The notes below the pieces were generated by a model. That model worked only from the letters and a program-made list of their open reading frames with translations, had not been told where the DNA came from and did not search any database. Source: Haematobia irritans (Eukaryota; Arthropoda; Insecta; Diptera; Muscidae). Taken from it: a DNA stretch of 64,000 bases. Made by a program: the position numbers and the translations under genes. Positions 23,271 through 33,926 of the stretch are shown piece after piece. The stretch is taken from contig NC_134398.1 of the NCBI RefSeq assembly GCF_050003625.1, forward strand, positions 92,417,913-92,481,912. Reading direction: 5' to 3'. Positions within the stretch are counted from its first letter, which is position 1; every line of letters begins with the position of its first letter.

Positions 23271-24004
23271 TCAGAAAAGCAACGACCCGTTGGGTGACTT
23301 CCTATACAAAATTCCATTCCTCATTTCAAATATGGGGCTTTGTCCATTCTCCAATTCATATTTCAATCTTCGCAGTTTCGAATCCTTGCTCTGACAAATA
23401 ATCAGATTCTCCTCAAATGTATTGCTCCCCACTGTCATCACCATAGTAGCTCCACTAAGAGCATCAACGTGCTGCATTCGACTTCCAGATCTACGCTCCA
23501 AAACATAGTCGTAGTTTTGGAGCTCGAGTGCTCACCTAGCTATCCTTGGATTCAACTCCTTCCTGCTCAAAGTCATCGTTAGTGAGTTACAATCGGTCAC
23601 AATTCTAAATCGTATATGCGAAATCTCTGTAGAGCATAAATTATAGCCAACGTTTCCAATTCGAAACTGTGATATTTCGACTCGGCCTCTGCCGTTCTCT
23701 TCGAGTAATAGAAAATCGGGTGAAGCCTTCCATCATCCTTACGCTGTAGCAAAACCGCCCCGAAGCCCAAACTACTCGCATCACAGTGTAGTTCCGTGTC
23801 GTCCTTTGGGTCATATAAGACAAGGACCGGTGCCTTCGTCAACATATCTCTCAAACATCCAAAAGCCTGTAACTCCGGCTCACCGAAAGTAAATGTCTTG
23901 TCTTTCTTCGTCAGATCGTGAAGTGGTTTCGCGATTGTAGGAAAGTCGCGAACAAATCTTCTAAAGTATGAGCAAAGGCCTAAAAAACTTTTTACGGAAT
24001 GCAA
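23271..24004 (-). pseudogene. Gypsy RT connection and RNase H remnant
   Basis: Frame 24004-23597 has the RT thumb motif FLGLCSYFRRFVRDF and RNase H start LHCDASSLGFGAVLLQ, with YHSFELETLAIIYALQRFR including the catalytic Glu. Frame 23501-23271 continues with MQHVDALSG, the end of RNase H and start of the integrase linker. Separated by a frameshift near 23590. Confidence 0.85.
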
Positions 24005-24172
24005 ATTCGTCGGTATGGGAAATTCATTTACAGCCTTAACTCCCGCCTCATCTGCCCTAATGCCATCTCCATCTATTCTGTAGCCTAAATATTTATTAAT
24101 TTATTTATTTCCATTTATTTAAGCAATTCAAAGCCTTTACAGGGCCAATTTAACGAAATACAATGTACTACT

Positions 24173-25055
24173 CTAATGTACTACTTTAACGCTTGACCGC
24201 AGAAACTCACATTTGTCCAGTCTTAGTTCCAATTTGTTATCAACAAGTCTTTTAAAATCCTCCTGCAGTAGTAAAAAATCCAAATCCTTGGTCGCAAACA
24301 TTATATCGTCCATATACAGAATACTGTCCCTAACCATGTCAGAAAAAATTCTGTTAACAAATCTCTGAAAAACGGATGGCGCATTCTTTAGACCGAAGGG
24401 CATCCGTAAAAACTCAAACTGTCCAAGAGCGTTACAAATGAGGTATACTTGACCGATTCGGACTCAACATACACATGGAACAATCCATTACGCAAATCCA
24501 ATTTAGTAAAATAGCTTTTGCCAGCCATGCGCTCCAATAATTCATCAATTAGCGGAATAGAATAGCTATCTTTAGTTGTCATCTTGTTCAAAACCCTGTA
24601 ATTAACGCACATCTTCAGTTGTTCGTCTTCTTCTTCACCAAGACTATCGGCGAAACAAACTCGGATTCGCTTGGCCTAATGTACCCATTAGCCAAGTAGT
24701 CATCCAAAATGACCTGCAACTTCTGCTTCTCATCGTACGACAGCCGGCGAGGACTACAATTGAATGGTCTTGGACTATTGAGAGTAAGCCTAATTTCACT
24801 TTTCACCAACGGTTCCTGTGGTCGTACTGGTCGACGGTAACATTGAGCAAAAATCTCGTGCAACCTTCGTAAATATTCGGAACCAATCTCCTCATTCACC
24901 TTCAATGCGGTCTCGTCATCGTCAAAACAATATATGGCCATTTTCTCATCCACAAAATTCTTTTGATCATCCTCACACAAACTCATTCTAGGACATAGCG
25001 TCAGACCAGCCCTTTCAAGAAAATCCCTTCCCAAAATACCTTCAACCATCATCAA
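24173..25055 (-). pseudogene. Gypsy protease end and reverse transcriptase remnant
   Basis: Frame 25055-24615 opens with EGILGRDFLERAGL, the C-terminal protease motif, then SPRRLSYDEKQKLQVILDDY and GYIRPSESEFVSPIVLVKKK of RT. Frame 24612-24388 has CVNYRVLNKMTTKDSYSIPL and LDLRNGLFHVYV. Frame 24403-24173 has MPFGLKNAPSVFQRFVNRIF and the catalytic LYMDDIMFA. Frameshifts at about 24613 and 24400, and an AT-rich insertion beyond 24170, inactivate it. A recognisable protease active-site triad (D-S/T-G) is not found. Confidence 0.88.
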
Positions 25056-25301
25056 CTACAATTAACTCAATTTCAATTTTGCACGTAACGATAACTTGAA
25101 AAATGCCTGAAGTAACTGTGACTTGTCTGAGTAACATTGTACATTTGCCTGTACTTTCATATTCTGATCTGGAATACCATCAATGATGTAATCGATTAAT
25201 TCAGCGTCTTCCATTCATAAACCACTGGCTAAAATCATCTTGTCGTTGTAATAATAAAATCCAACTTGGAGTGTATCCATACTTGCACTTTTCCTTTAAC
25301 T

Positions 25302-26165
25302 TTACTCATAAAAAGCGCTGATATTTCTGAATTGAGTTATCCAAATCTGCGGAATTGTCAAACTATCGTAGTCTGGCAGCAATTCTTTTAAATCTGCTAC
25401 TGATATGTCTTTGTTTTTGTTCTTATTTGCTCCACTGTGCGCTTGACCAAACTTTATCGAATTTTCGTACTCCTCTTTGCTTTTTAGAAAATCATTTTCT
25501 TTTCGTAACAACTCTTTTTTTCTTCGTAAAAGTTCTAACTCTCTTCTCATTAAATTTATTTCATAATCTCTTGTTACACTAACACCACACACTTTTGCAT
25601 CGTCGCCTTCTCTGTCGCTGTCAGCCATTTGTATAAATTCATTTGCCTTATCATTTGTAACTCTTCGTCTCTTTTGATTTGCATCGGTCATTGGTTCAAA
25701 ATCATTTGTCATCTCATTTGTTTTTATTAATAAGCTCTCTTTGCTATTCATCCAATTAACACTCACTAGGTTCATTTCATTTGTAACTGTATTTTGCTCG
25801 TCTTCGTATATTTGAATTATATTGTGCTCTCCGCCATTCACTCCAACACCATCCCTTATATTGACAATGTCTTTTGAAACGCTCATTTGTTCTTGTTCTT
25901 TCTCAAGACGTTGATCTGTCACTAAGTCATTTTTTCTTCAATAGCTTTGTTGTACACATGCACATCGGCACACACATTAATTTTCTCTGCTGTTTTGACG
26001 TCATCAACGGTGCTTGCTGGACAAATTCCTCGGTTTTCATTAGGAATTTCGCTAAGTCGTAGAATCAATTAGAATCTTTGTGCCTGATGTTGCGAGGCCC
26101 AGCCGACGACACCAATTTCTCAATTGCTCAGCAGTATAGCAATTTCCATTCAACGTCTCTTCCAT
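25302..26165 (-). pseudogene. Gypsy gag remnant with SAP-like N-terminus
   Basis: A Met at 26165 opens a short frame with YTAEQLRNWCRRLGLATSG, which fits the SAP DNA-binding fold found in some insect gypsy Gag proteins. A stop follows about 38 codons in. Frame 25922-25302 (206 codons) continues with an acidic region, a charged coiled-coil-like segment RRELELLRRKKELLRKEN, and LKELLPDYDSLTIPQIWITQF, typical of the start of the Gag capsid. Gag packages the retrotransposon RNA. Dead by stop and frameshift. SAP assignment is by motif memory only. Confidence 0.7.
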
Positions 26166-26264
26166 ATTGATCCAAATGCAAACATTTTTATGTCAGAATT
26201 AGTATTTAACGAAAGAAAAAAAAAAAAAAATACAGGTTGAACCCACTTCTAAAGGTCTGTAGGC

Positions 26265-26530
26265 AAATAAACCACAACCTTTCGTTTCGGCTTCCACTTT
26301 ATTACTGATCACAATGTTTTCTGTGGCTTACATTTAATGTTAGAAAAGGCTTAGCTTAACATAAAGAGAGTAACATTATTTACACAATCAGAAAAATAAA
26401 GAGCATAAATATAATAAAATAGCTTATGTCTAACAATTATATACACTTACAGGAATTAATATGTACAAATATTTACAAGAACATATAAAAGAGGTCATTG
26501 TTAAGCCAAGCTGGGGATTATACTACTACA
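26265..26530 (-). repeat. 5' LTR of the gypsy element
   Basis: The plus-strand reading ends AGTACTACA-like CTACTACA at 26530 and shares ~185 bp with 22209-22398. The inner end is placed near TGTAGGCAAATAAACC by the TG rule and is uncertain; a poly-A run at 26217-26231 lies just inside. Confidence 0.65.
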
Positions 26531-28214
26531 AAAGTTTTTAAAGTTATAAACTTAATTTGAAATGTAAAATTTAAGTACACTGTTAGAAAAATATGTTTGT
26601 CATATGTTCCGATATAAACAAATTGTGTTTCGGGCACAATTTTTAAACACAATAAATTTAAGTGCAAACATGTAATGTTTGGGATACATATGTTAATATG
26701 TTAGAATATATTATGTTTGGGGCATGAATGTTTCATAAAAATAACATGTGTGAATGTAAACATATATAAATTTAAAAATTTCGAGTAAACATATATATGT
26801 TGTGATATTTTATTCAGAGAGCGACAGAGAGAGTATAGAGAAAAGAATAGAGATGGAAACCGGGAGGGTTGACGAAAGATATCAACATAACACAGCGAGA
26901 GAATCAAAAGAGAGCAATGTCTGTGAAACCGCTTGTATGTTGCTTCGGAAAACTGTTTTATGATAAGGTCTAAAATTTGATATGCTTAAATCTAAATATT
27001 ATTTAATTTGAATATTAGAATGAGTATTCGGAGTAAAGAGAATAGACATTCGGAACCAAGAGAATAAACATTTGAAAAAAAAACAGCATGTGTTTTCGCC
27101 TTGAGAGCAGCATTTTATGTATGTGTGGACATGTGTTTTGTTTATCATTTTAGCATTATGGGCACAATTTTTTTCTTGGTTCTTTAAAAGAACCAAGAAA
27201 TCCCTCCACCATAGATTGCGTAGAAACTTCTACGAAAGACTGTCATCAACAATCGAATTACTTGGGTTGTGGTATCTTGAAACTTCTTAACATCGTTTTC
27301 TAAATTGTGAGTTATTCCATACGTGGTATATATTAGACAAAAAAGTTATGTACAGGTAAGTCTATAAATAATTACGAATCGACATGGACTTTTGCACGGT
27401 ACGTAGAGAGTCAGAATTGAAATATGGGGGTCGCTTATATCGGGGCTATATAGAATTATGAACTTGATATGGACCAATTTTTGTGTGATTGGGGATCGAT
27501 TTATATAACTATAGACCGATATGGACCTTGTTAGGCATGGCTGTTAACGGCCATATACTAGCACAATGTACCAAATTTCAACTGACTCGGATGAAATTTG
27601 CTCCTCCAAGAGGCTCCAAAACCAAATCTCGGGATCGGTATATATGGGGGGCTATATATGATTATGAACTGATATGGACCACTTTTGGCATGGTTGTTAA
27701 ATACTACCACCACGTACCAAATTTCAACCAGATCGGATGAATTTTGCTACTCCAAAAGGCACCAGAGGTCAAATCTGGGGATCGGTTTATATGGGGGCTA
27801 TATATAATTATGGACTGATATGAATCAATTCCTGCATGGTTGTTGGATACAATATACTAACATCACGTACTAAATTTCAACCGAATCGAATGAATTTTGC
27901 TCTTCCAAGGGGCTCCGGAGGTCAAATCGGGGGATCGGTTTATATGGGGCCTATATATAATTAATGACCGATTTCCACCAATTTTTGCATGGGTGTTTGA
28001 GGCCATATATTAACACCACGTACCAAATTTCAACTTAATCAGATGAATTTTGGTCTTCCAAGAGGCTCCGGAGGTCAAATCTGGTGATCGGTTTATATGG
28101 GGGCTATATAAAATTATGAACCGATGTGGACCAATTTTTGCATGGTCGTTAGAGACCCTATACTAACACCATGCACCAAATTTCAGCCGGATCGGATGAA
28201 ATTTGCTTCTCTTA

Positions 28215-29503
28215 AAGGGTGAAACGGCAAAAATTTGGTCAATATAAACTTGACGTATTTCTTTCAATTTTGCATTTAAAAAACCTGAACACTCCTCATT
28301 TTGAAGGGGTGTGTGTAGAATGTTGCTCCTATTTTGATTTTGGAATTCACTCTTCAGTTGTCAAAATGCCGTCCAAGCAAGAAGAGCAGCGTATCAAAAT
28401 TTTGATCGCGCATCGCGAAAATCCGAGCTACTCGCACGCAAAACTGGCAAAATCGCTAAAAGTTGCCAAATCAACCGTTAGAAATGTAGTTAAAGTGTTT
28501 GGGGAACGTTTGTCGACAGCCAGGAAGTCTGGATCGGGGGGAAATCGAAAACCGGAAGCCGCTGAGACGACAAAGAGAGTTGCCAGTAGTTTCAAGCGAA
28601 ACCCTAACCTCTCTCTCCGGGATGCCGCAAATAAGCTGGGTGTATCGTCTACAACCGTGCATCGAGCCAAAAAACGAGCCGGACTATCGACTTACAAGAA
28701 GGTAGTGACTCCAAATCGCGATGATAAACAAAATACGACGGCCAAAGCGCGATCCCCGACGATGCTGACGAAGTTTGACTGCGTGGTAATGGACGACGAA
28801 ACCTACGTCAAAGCCGACTACAAGCAGCTTCCGGGACAGGAGTTTTATATGACAAAAGGAAGGGGAAAGGTAGCAGATATTTTCAAGCACATAAAACTGT
28901 CAAAGTTCGCAAAGAAATATCTGGTTTGGCAAGCCATCTGTACCTGTGGCTTGAAAAGCAGCATTTTCATAGCTTCCGGGACTGTCAACCAAGAAATTTA
29001 CGTGAAAGAGTGTTTGAATAAACGTCTGCTGCCTTTCCTGAAGAAACACGGTTGTTCCGTACTGTTTTGGCCGGATTTGGCATCTTGCCATTACGGTAAA
29101 AAGGCCATGGAGTGGTACGCCGCCAACAACGTGCAGGTGGTTTCCAAGGACAAGAACCCTCCCAACACGCCAGAGCTCCGCAGAATTGAGAAATACTGGG
29201 CTATTGTCAAGCGGAACCTAAAGAAGACCAAAAAAAAAACTGCTAAGGACGAGCAGCAGTTCAATGCAAACTGGTTTTCTGCGGCGAAGAAGGTGGACAA
29301 GGTGGCTGTACAAAATGTGATGGCAGGTGTCAAGCGTGAGGCCCGGCAATTCGGATTTGGAAAAGCGAAAGCCTAACTGAATATTTTTCCTGAATTTTAT
29401 ACTAATTGAACTTGAAAAAGAAATTTAATTACATTTTTTAAATAAACGATTTCACCGATTTACACGCGTTTTCCCTTGACCAAATTTTGACCGTATCTCC
29501 CTT
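28215..29503 (+). mobile_element. Tc1/mariner-superfamily element, DD37E type, apparently complete
   Basis: The 28-bp terminal inverted repeats at 28215-28242 and 29476-29503 start AAGGG and end AATTTGGTCAA, with a few mismatches. They are flanked by TA at 28213-28214 and 29504-29505. Removing the element restores GCTTCTCTTAGAGG, which matches a neighbouring unit of the host repeat at 29650-29663, so the empty site is visible in the same window. It encodes one open transposase. Confidence 0.95.
28366..29376 (+). CDS. DD37E Tc1/mariner transposase, 336 residues, open
   Basis: Start chosen at the Met of MPSKQEEQRIK. The frame is open upstream to 28219 but those residues lie close to the TIR and have no family character. 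N-terminal helix-turn-helix about residues 7-45 (AKLAKSLKVAKSTVRNV) and a second about 75-110 (SLRDAANKLGVSSTTVHRA) bind the TIR. The catalytic core is Asp144 in VVMDDETYV, Asp237 in FWPDLASCHY and Glu275 in LRRIEKYW, with 37 residues between the last two. DD37E is an ITm lineage known from mosquitoes and other animals. The length is normal for the superfamily. No stop or frameshift is visible, although about four residues may be missing near residues 128-135. The enzyme acts in the nucleus to cut and paste at TA. Confidence 0.93.
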   Translation: MPSKQEEQRIKILIAHRENPSYSHAKLAKSLKVAKSTVRNVVKVFGERLSTARKSGSGGNRKPEAAETTKRVASSFKRNPNLSLRDAANKLGVSSTTVHRAKKRAGLSTYKKVVTPNRDDKQNTTAKARSPTMLTKFDCVVMDDETYVKADYKQLPGQEFYMTKGRGKVADIFKHIKLSKFAKKYLVWQAICTCGLKSSIFIASGTVNQEIYVKECLNKRLLPFLKKHGCSVLFWPDLASCHYGKKAMEWYAANNVQVVSKDKNPPNTPELRRIEKYWAIVKRNLKKTKKKTAKDEQQFNANWFSAAKKVDKVAVQNVMAGVKREARQFGFGKAKA

Positions 29504-30612
29504 TAGAGGCTCCGCAAGCCAAATCGGGGGATCGGTTTATATGGGGGCTATATATAATTATGGACCGATTTCGACCAATTTTTGCATGGTTGTTAGAGAC
29601 CATATACTAACACCGTGTACCAAATTTCAGCCGGATCGGATGAAATTTGCTTCTCTTAGAGCAATAGCAAGCCAAATTTGGGGGTCCGTTTATATAGGGG
29701 CTATACGTAAAAGTGGACCGATATGACCCATTTGCAATACCATCCGACCTACATCAATAACAACTACTTTTGCCAAGTTTCAAGTCGATAGCTTGTTTCG
29801 CTCGGAAGTTAGCGTGATTTCAACAGACGGACGGACGGACATGCTTAGATCGACTCAGAATTTCACCACGACCCAGAATATATACTTTATGGGGTATTAG
29901 AACAATATTTCGATGTGTTACAAACGGAATGACAATGTTAATATACCCCCATCCTATGGTGGAGGGTATAAAAACGGTGGAAAATATACAAAAATTACAA
30001 AGGGATCTTCATAAAAATAACGAAAGGGCACTATAGTCTTTTTAGAGTTAGGACAGTAAAATGAAAAAGAAGGAAATGGTGAAAAATTAAACAGTAAAAT
30101 GTATAAAAACAAAGTTTAGTTCCTCTTCATTAATAAGTAGTCTAAGAGGAGTTGACGGACACCTTCAAATATAAAAGCGGGCATTAAGTTCGAGTTTTGC
30201 AGCTAAAACAATTGAATAACTTTATTTTCTTTAAAATGAATTATTAAAGAAATGTAAAAGGCAAAACAGGGTCATTTTAGAGCGATAATGGACCGGCCTT
30301 AAAGGTAAAAACGAAATTAAGTACAAAACATAAGTTTTAAATGCATTTATAATAAATTATAAAATTATTTATGTATGCTTATACTCGACTACACTTTCTT
30401 CTTTTGTTAGAGTTTTTGAATGCTATCCAAAATTTCACACTTTTATACCAAAAACAGTTTTGTGTTACAAAATTGTTATGTTTGCAATAAAAAAATAATA
30501 TTTTATCCAAAAGCTCAGTCCATTTCGTTTATATCAAGCACTGTTTCTGACTGTAGATTTTATATAGTATAAATATAAATTTGTAAATTAAAAAAAAAAA
30601 AATAAAATTGTT

Positions 30613-30689
30613 GTTCGGCCGGAGCAGGGATTGAACCCACGACCCTTTGCATGCAAGGCAGACATGCTAACCACTGCCACACGTGGCCA
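30613..30689 (-). other. tRNA-like unit 1 of the divergent pair in MITE A
   Basis: Minus-strand reading: GGCCACGTGTGGCAGTGG at the 5' end (A-box region), TTGCATGCAAAGG in the middle and GGGTTCAATCCCTGC as B box. Matches 51140-51216 and 63097-63168. Repeat-borne, so not called a tRNA gene. Confidence 0.75.
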
Positions 30690-30801
30690 ACAAATTTATG
30701 TTTTTGTTAAATAATGTTACGTGTCCATGGGCTCGTGGGCGCTGCAAACTATGCTATATAAATGTAACTTATAATGATAATTGTCTACTGGTGACTATAA
30801 C

Positions 30802-30876
30802 AGCTACGTAGTCCAGTGGATAGTGTGTTGGCTTACAAACTGTATGGTCCTCGGTTCGATTTTCCGTTCAGGCGAA
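30802..30876 (+). other. tRNA-like unit 2 of the divergent pair in MITE A
   Basis: Starts GCTACGTAGTCCAGTGGAT (A-box-like), then GTGTTGGCTTACAAACTG and the B box GGTTCGATTTTCC. Matches 51330-51400 and 62911-62982 (inverse). About 110 bp separate it from unit 1, and the two read away from each other. Confidence 0.75.
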
Positions 30877-31178
30877 AGGTAAAATTTAAAAAATTAATAA
30901 AATTGAATAATTTTTTCCACATTACTTGTATTACAGAAAAAGGTACCAAGAACTAAAAAAATCGTGGAAGTGCAAATTATGTGAGAGAATGAGCACCATC
31001 TTCTTTGGGGAAAACTCTTCCAAGCATATAATATTTTTGGGCTCAAAATGCTTCCAAACATATAATATGTTCACATAAAACAAACCTATTAATGTTTCGG
31101 CAGTATCCAATAATATATCTGCTGCCTGCAAAATATGTTTGGAACATATGTTAGAGAAGTGATTTGTTTGAGGGTGTA

Positions 31179-31347
31179 TATAAAATAAAATGTCGTCCTG
31201 GTTGTTTTACTGTAACTGATTCGTCGACACAGGTTCCGTTACAAAATTTGCTAAATAATAAAGCTAATATTTAAATATAGACTTACATATAGCAGAGTGT
31301 CAAGGTAGTGACACGAAGTGTTTTTTTTTTTTTTCAACAAACACATA
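31179..31347. other. Spacer, no feature seen
   Basis: AT-rich with a poly-T run at 31320-31334 just before mariner copy 2. Confidence 0.4.
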
Positions 31348-32559
31348 CGAGGGCGGTTCGGAAACTTCTTAGCCTATCAATGAAAGATAATAGTTAGTTT
31401 TTCAAAAATATTTTTATTTTTCAATATAATCTCCTGAAACTTCAATACACGTAGTCCAACGCTTTTCTAGCAATTCTATCCCTTGATTAAAATAGTTTTC
31501 CTCAAGGTTTTCAAAATAGTGGTTTACAACTGTAATTGCATCTTCATTTGAGGTAAAACGCTTGCCAGCAAGGAATTTTTTTAGATTTGGGAACAAGTAA
31601 GTCATTGGGAGCTAAATCAGGAGAATAAGGTGGGTGGTCAAGCAACTCGTTTGTTAATTCGTTGATTTTAGCCATTGTTAAAACACTCTTGTGCGCTGGT
31701 GCGTTGTCTTGATGAAAACGGACGTTCTTCTCGAATTTGGACGTTTTTCTCGAATTTGTACATTTACTCTGAATTTATTGTTTTACCCTTTTGCAGATTG
31801 TCAATCAATAAAATACCTTTGAAGTCCCAAAAACCGTTGCCATAACCTTACTAGCCGATTGAATTGTTTTTGCCTTCTTTGGGGCCCTCCTCCAGCTTCA
31901 GTCCATTGTTTGGATTGTTCTTTTGTCTCTGGAGTATAGTGGTGGATCCATGTCTCATCAACAGTTATGAAACGACGCTTAAAATCCATTTTATTCCGCT
32001 TAAAACGATCCAAACAAGCTTGAGAAATGTTCATTCTTATGCGTTTTTGATCGACTGTTAACAAATGCGGCACCCATCTTGCAGAAAGCTTTTTCAACTG
32101 TAGTTCTTCATGCACAATTAAATGGACTCGATCATTTGAGATGCCCATGATATTAGCAATTTCACGCACTTCTATTCGTCGATCATTTAATACCATATCA
32201 TGCACTTTGGCTACAATTTCTGTTGTTTTTGCTGTTTTTGGACGTCCACTACGTGGTTCATGTTCAATGCTTGTACGACTACGTTTAAATTCAGCAACCC
32301 CATTTTTTACTGTTGCATATGAAGGAGCACTTTCACCATATCATTATAAATTTCTTGTCCCGATAAACCTTTTTTATGTAAATATTTAATGACAACACCC
32401 ATTTCTCATTTTTTCATTGTACTTGCGGATGCGTCTTTTTTGAACACCTGTTTTTATATGAAGGAGTTGCCAGAAATTTAGCATGTGTTCATAACAGAGA
32501 TGGAAGTTTCCAAAACACTTAACTTTTTTTCTGTTTATACCGCGCTTTTTGTGCTGAAA
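31348..32559 (-). mobile_element. Mariner (DD34D type) copy 2, one end missing
   Basis: The left TIR CGAGGGCGGTTCGGAAAC starts near 31348 after TA. Same family as copy 1 (11211-12317). The right TIR is absent: similarity stops at the word GCGCTTTTTGTGCT near 32559, where copy 1 continues into its TIR. Unlike copy 1 it retains the N-terminal coding region (32340-32500). Confidence 0.88.
31414..32480 (-). pseudogene. Mariner transposase remnant, copy 2
   Basis: Frame 32205-31801 has the second HTH (MGISNDRVHLIVHEEL) and first catalytic motif FITVDETWIHHYTPETKEQS. A second Asp box HQDNAPAHKS is recognisable near 31700 and the third, in YSPDLAPND, near 31620. Frame 31605-31414 carries FPNLKKFLAGKRFTSNEDAI of the C-terminus. 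Small deletions around 31740-31800 and frameshifts near 31600 and 32340 inactivate it. Confidence 0.88.
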
Positions 32560-33037
32560 TCATATACACTCTAAGGTAGTGATCAAGATGGAGTAACAGT
32601 GTACATCAGTTCTAATCTAGATTTTCAGTTTCCAATGTTACTACACATTGATACATTTAATTTGGTGTATGATAAAAGTGGTTGAAATACATCTTCCATT
32701 AGAAAGTGGACGTGGAAGTGGGCGTGGCAGTGTGCGTCCGGTGCGTCCGAAATTTTTATCATTTTTTATTCCCATCCCCAGTGGTACATGTAGCTCAACG
32801 TGCTTCCGTTGATTTAATGCGTCAAAAACCTGTTGAAAAGGCGGGGAATTAAATAAAATAATTTACCAAGGGGGAAAACAAATAAAAACGCAGTTAAATT
32901 TTGGTTTTTATATGAGAGAGATAGTGAGAGTGAACTTTTCGCTAAGTCAAATGTCATCTTTTCAGATATCGTTATAATTCAAGGGGTGTATTTTACAATT
33001 CATTAAACCTTACAACTAACAGGGTGTCAACCTGAAC
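32560..33037. repeat. Probable remains of the BEL 3' LTR and spacer
   Basis: Lies between the truncated mariner and the BEL coding region. A purine-rich tract on the minus strand (33039-33050, GGGAGGTGGG) next to TGTTCAGG at 33038 fits a polypurine tract and LTR start. I could not find the other LTR end here, so LTR length is unknown. Confidence 0.45.
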
Positions 33038-33463
33038 ATCCCACCTCCCGTACAGGAATGCAACATAGGGGAAAGCAGGAGCTAGGGGACAATAAAAAAA
33101 GAGAATTCAATTTACAATTCAATGGACATATAAAAACAAAGAAAAAACATTGATTTAATGTGACCCAGAATGAACATGGAATACAATTGTAGCAGGTCCC
33201 TGGCTGGTATTGGGCCTGATAGTCGAAGCGTTGGTCGTATTTTGGCCACAAGTACATTGTCCACTGGTGCTTCTCGGTTCCTAAGGTTTTGGCTTTCGCG
33301 ATACCCTCCTAGTGGCATTATTTCGACGCCGAGCATTAATGGAGCGCCTTTGATGGGAGTCACGTTTTGGAGGCTGTTTACTAGCTTTCGCTGGTTGACG
33401 CTGATTCACAACAGGCTTCGGGTGAAGCATCGTGTGATGTTCACCACAGAATTCAATGCATCT

Positions 33464-33697
33464 TTATCGGCTCCTGCAATCAATGTTCTCCGCTAAGCAA
33501 TTGAAGCAAAAGCCCACCTTCATCAACGTCATCCGACGTTTTGCTGAATTCATCGCACGAAAACGGGGACAGAGACGTAGCACGTGAGGCTGCAAACAAA
33601 GTTTACATCTGACCTCACTACTCTTCTTCGTCCGTTGGGTGACGTCAAGTTCTGCCTCAGGGCGTTCGTTGGTTAAACGACGAGATAGGCCAGACAT
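33464..33697 (-). pseudogene. Extra zinc-knuckle frame (77 codons) at the 3' end of the BEL element
   Basis: From the Met of MSGLSRRLTNERPE the frame runs to CFNCLAENIDCRSR. It has a C-x2-C-x3-H-x4-C motif (CKLCLQPHVLRLC) and a further CFNC pair, resembling the zinc-binding segment of BEL Gag near 36990-37150. Directly upstream of the Met is a good splice acceptor, CCTATTTCCAG then ACATG, so it may be the second exon of a spliced transcript. Two codons short of what may be a longer ORF: a second open segment (33363-33112) follows in another frame. Function unknown. Confidence 0.5.
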
Positions 33698-33926
33698 GTC
33701 TGGAAATAGGAAAATAAAATGGGACAGCACACACACAAAAAAAAAGAAGTGGTTATTAATTTTGTTCATCAACAGGTAACAGTACGAGTTTGATAACGGG
33801 CCTTGCAACAGTACAATTTCCAACCCTGATGTCAACAACACGCACTTTGTAGTCGGGGCCTAAGTAGATCTTTTTCGATTCTACCTACTTTCCACTCTGG
33901 TGGAGGCAAATTATCTTTCCTGATTA

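Larger units (their letters stand above)
22209..26530 (-). mobile_element. Ty3/gypsy LTR retrotransposon, decayed
   Basis: LTR pieces flank a gag-pol remnant on the minus strand. The left LTR (22209-22398) and right LTR (about 26265-26530) share TAGCTTAACATAAAGAGAG, AGCTTATGTCTAACAATTA and AAGCCAAGCTGGGGATTAT, and both end CTACA on the plus strand. The left LTR lacks its outer end. Between them are SAP-like gag, protease end, RT, RNase H and integrase in the gypsy order (RT before integrase). Multiple frameshifts and an unrelated insertion near 24055-24180 break pol. Confidence 0.9.
27191..29999. repeat. Dispersed fly repeat with ~150-bp internal periodicity
   Basis: Absent from the otherwise collinear element B, so it is an insertion. 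Its ends are CCCTCCACCATAG near 27202 and the complement CTATGGTGGAGGG at 29954-29966. Units carry ATCGGTTTATATGGGG, GGACCAATTTTTGCATGG, CACGTACCAAATTTCAACC and GATCGGATGAATTTTGC at 27633, 27781, 27934 and 28087, about 150 bp apart. A GACGGACGGACAT segment precedes the 3' end. Non-coding. It is split by the DD37E element. Confidence 0.8.
26578..31176. mobile_element. MITE A: 1.8-kb TA-flanked element, split by a later insertion
   Basis: Ends: CACTGTTAGAAAAATATG on the left, and CACCCTCAAACAAATCAC as the reverse complement of the right end, each next to TA (26576-26577, 31177-31178). Aligns end to end with element B at 49919-51711 except for 27191-29999, which is a later insertion. The interior has many ACATATGT palindromic words, a GAGAGAGTATAGAG block and two tRNA-like units (30613-30689 and 30802-30876). 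Non-coding. Confidence 0.82.

Noticed and set aside
33170..33496. 108-codon plus-strand frame
   Set aside because: Antisense to the extra BEL frames; no motif.
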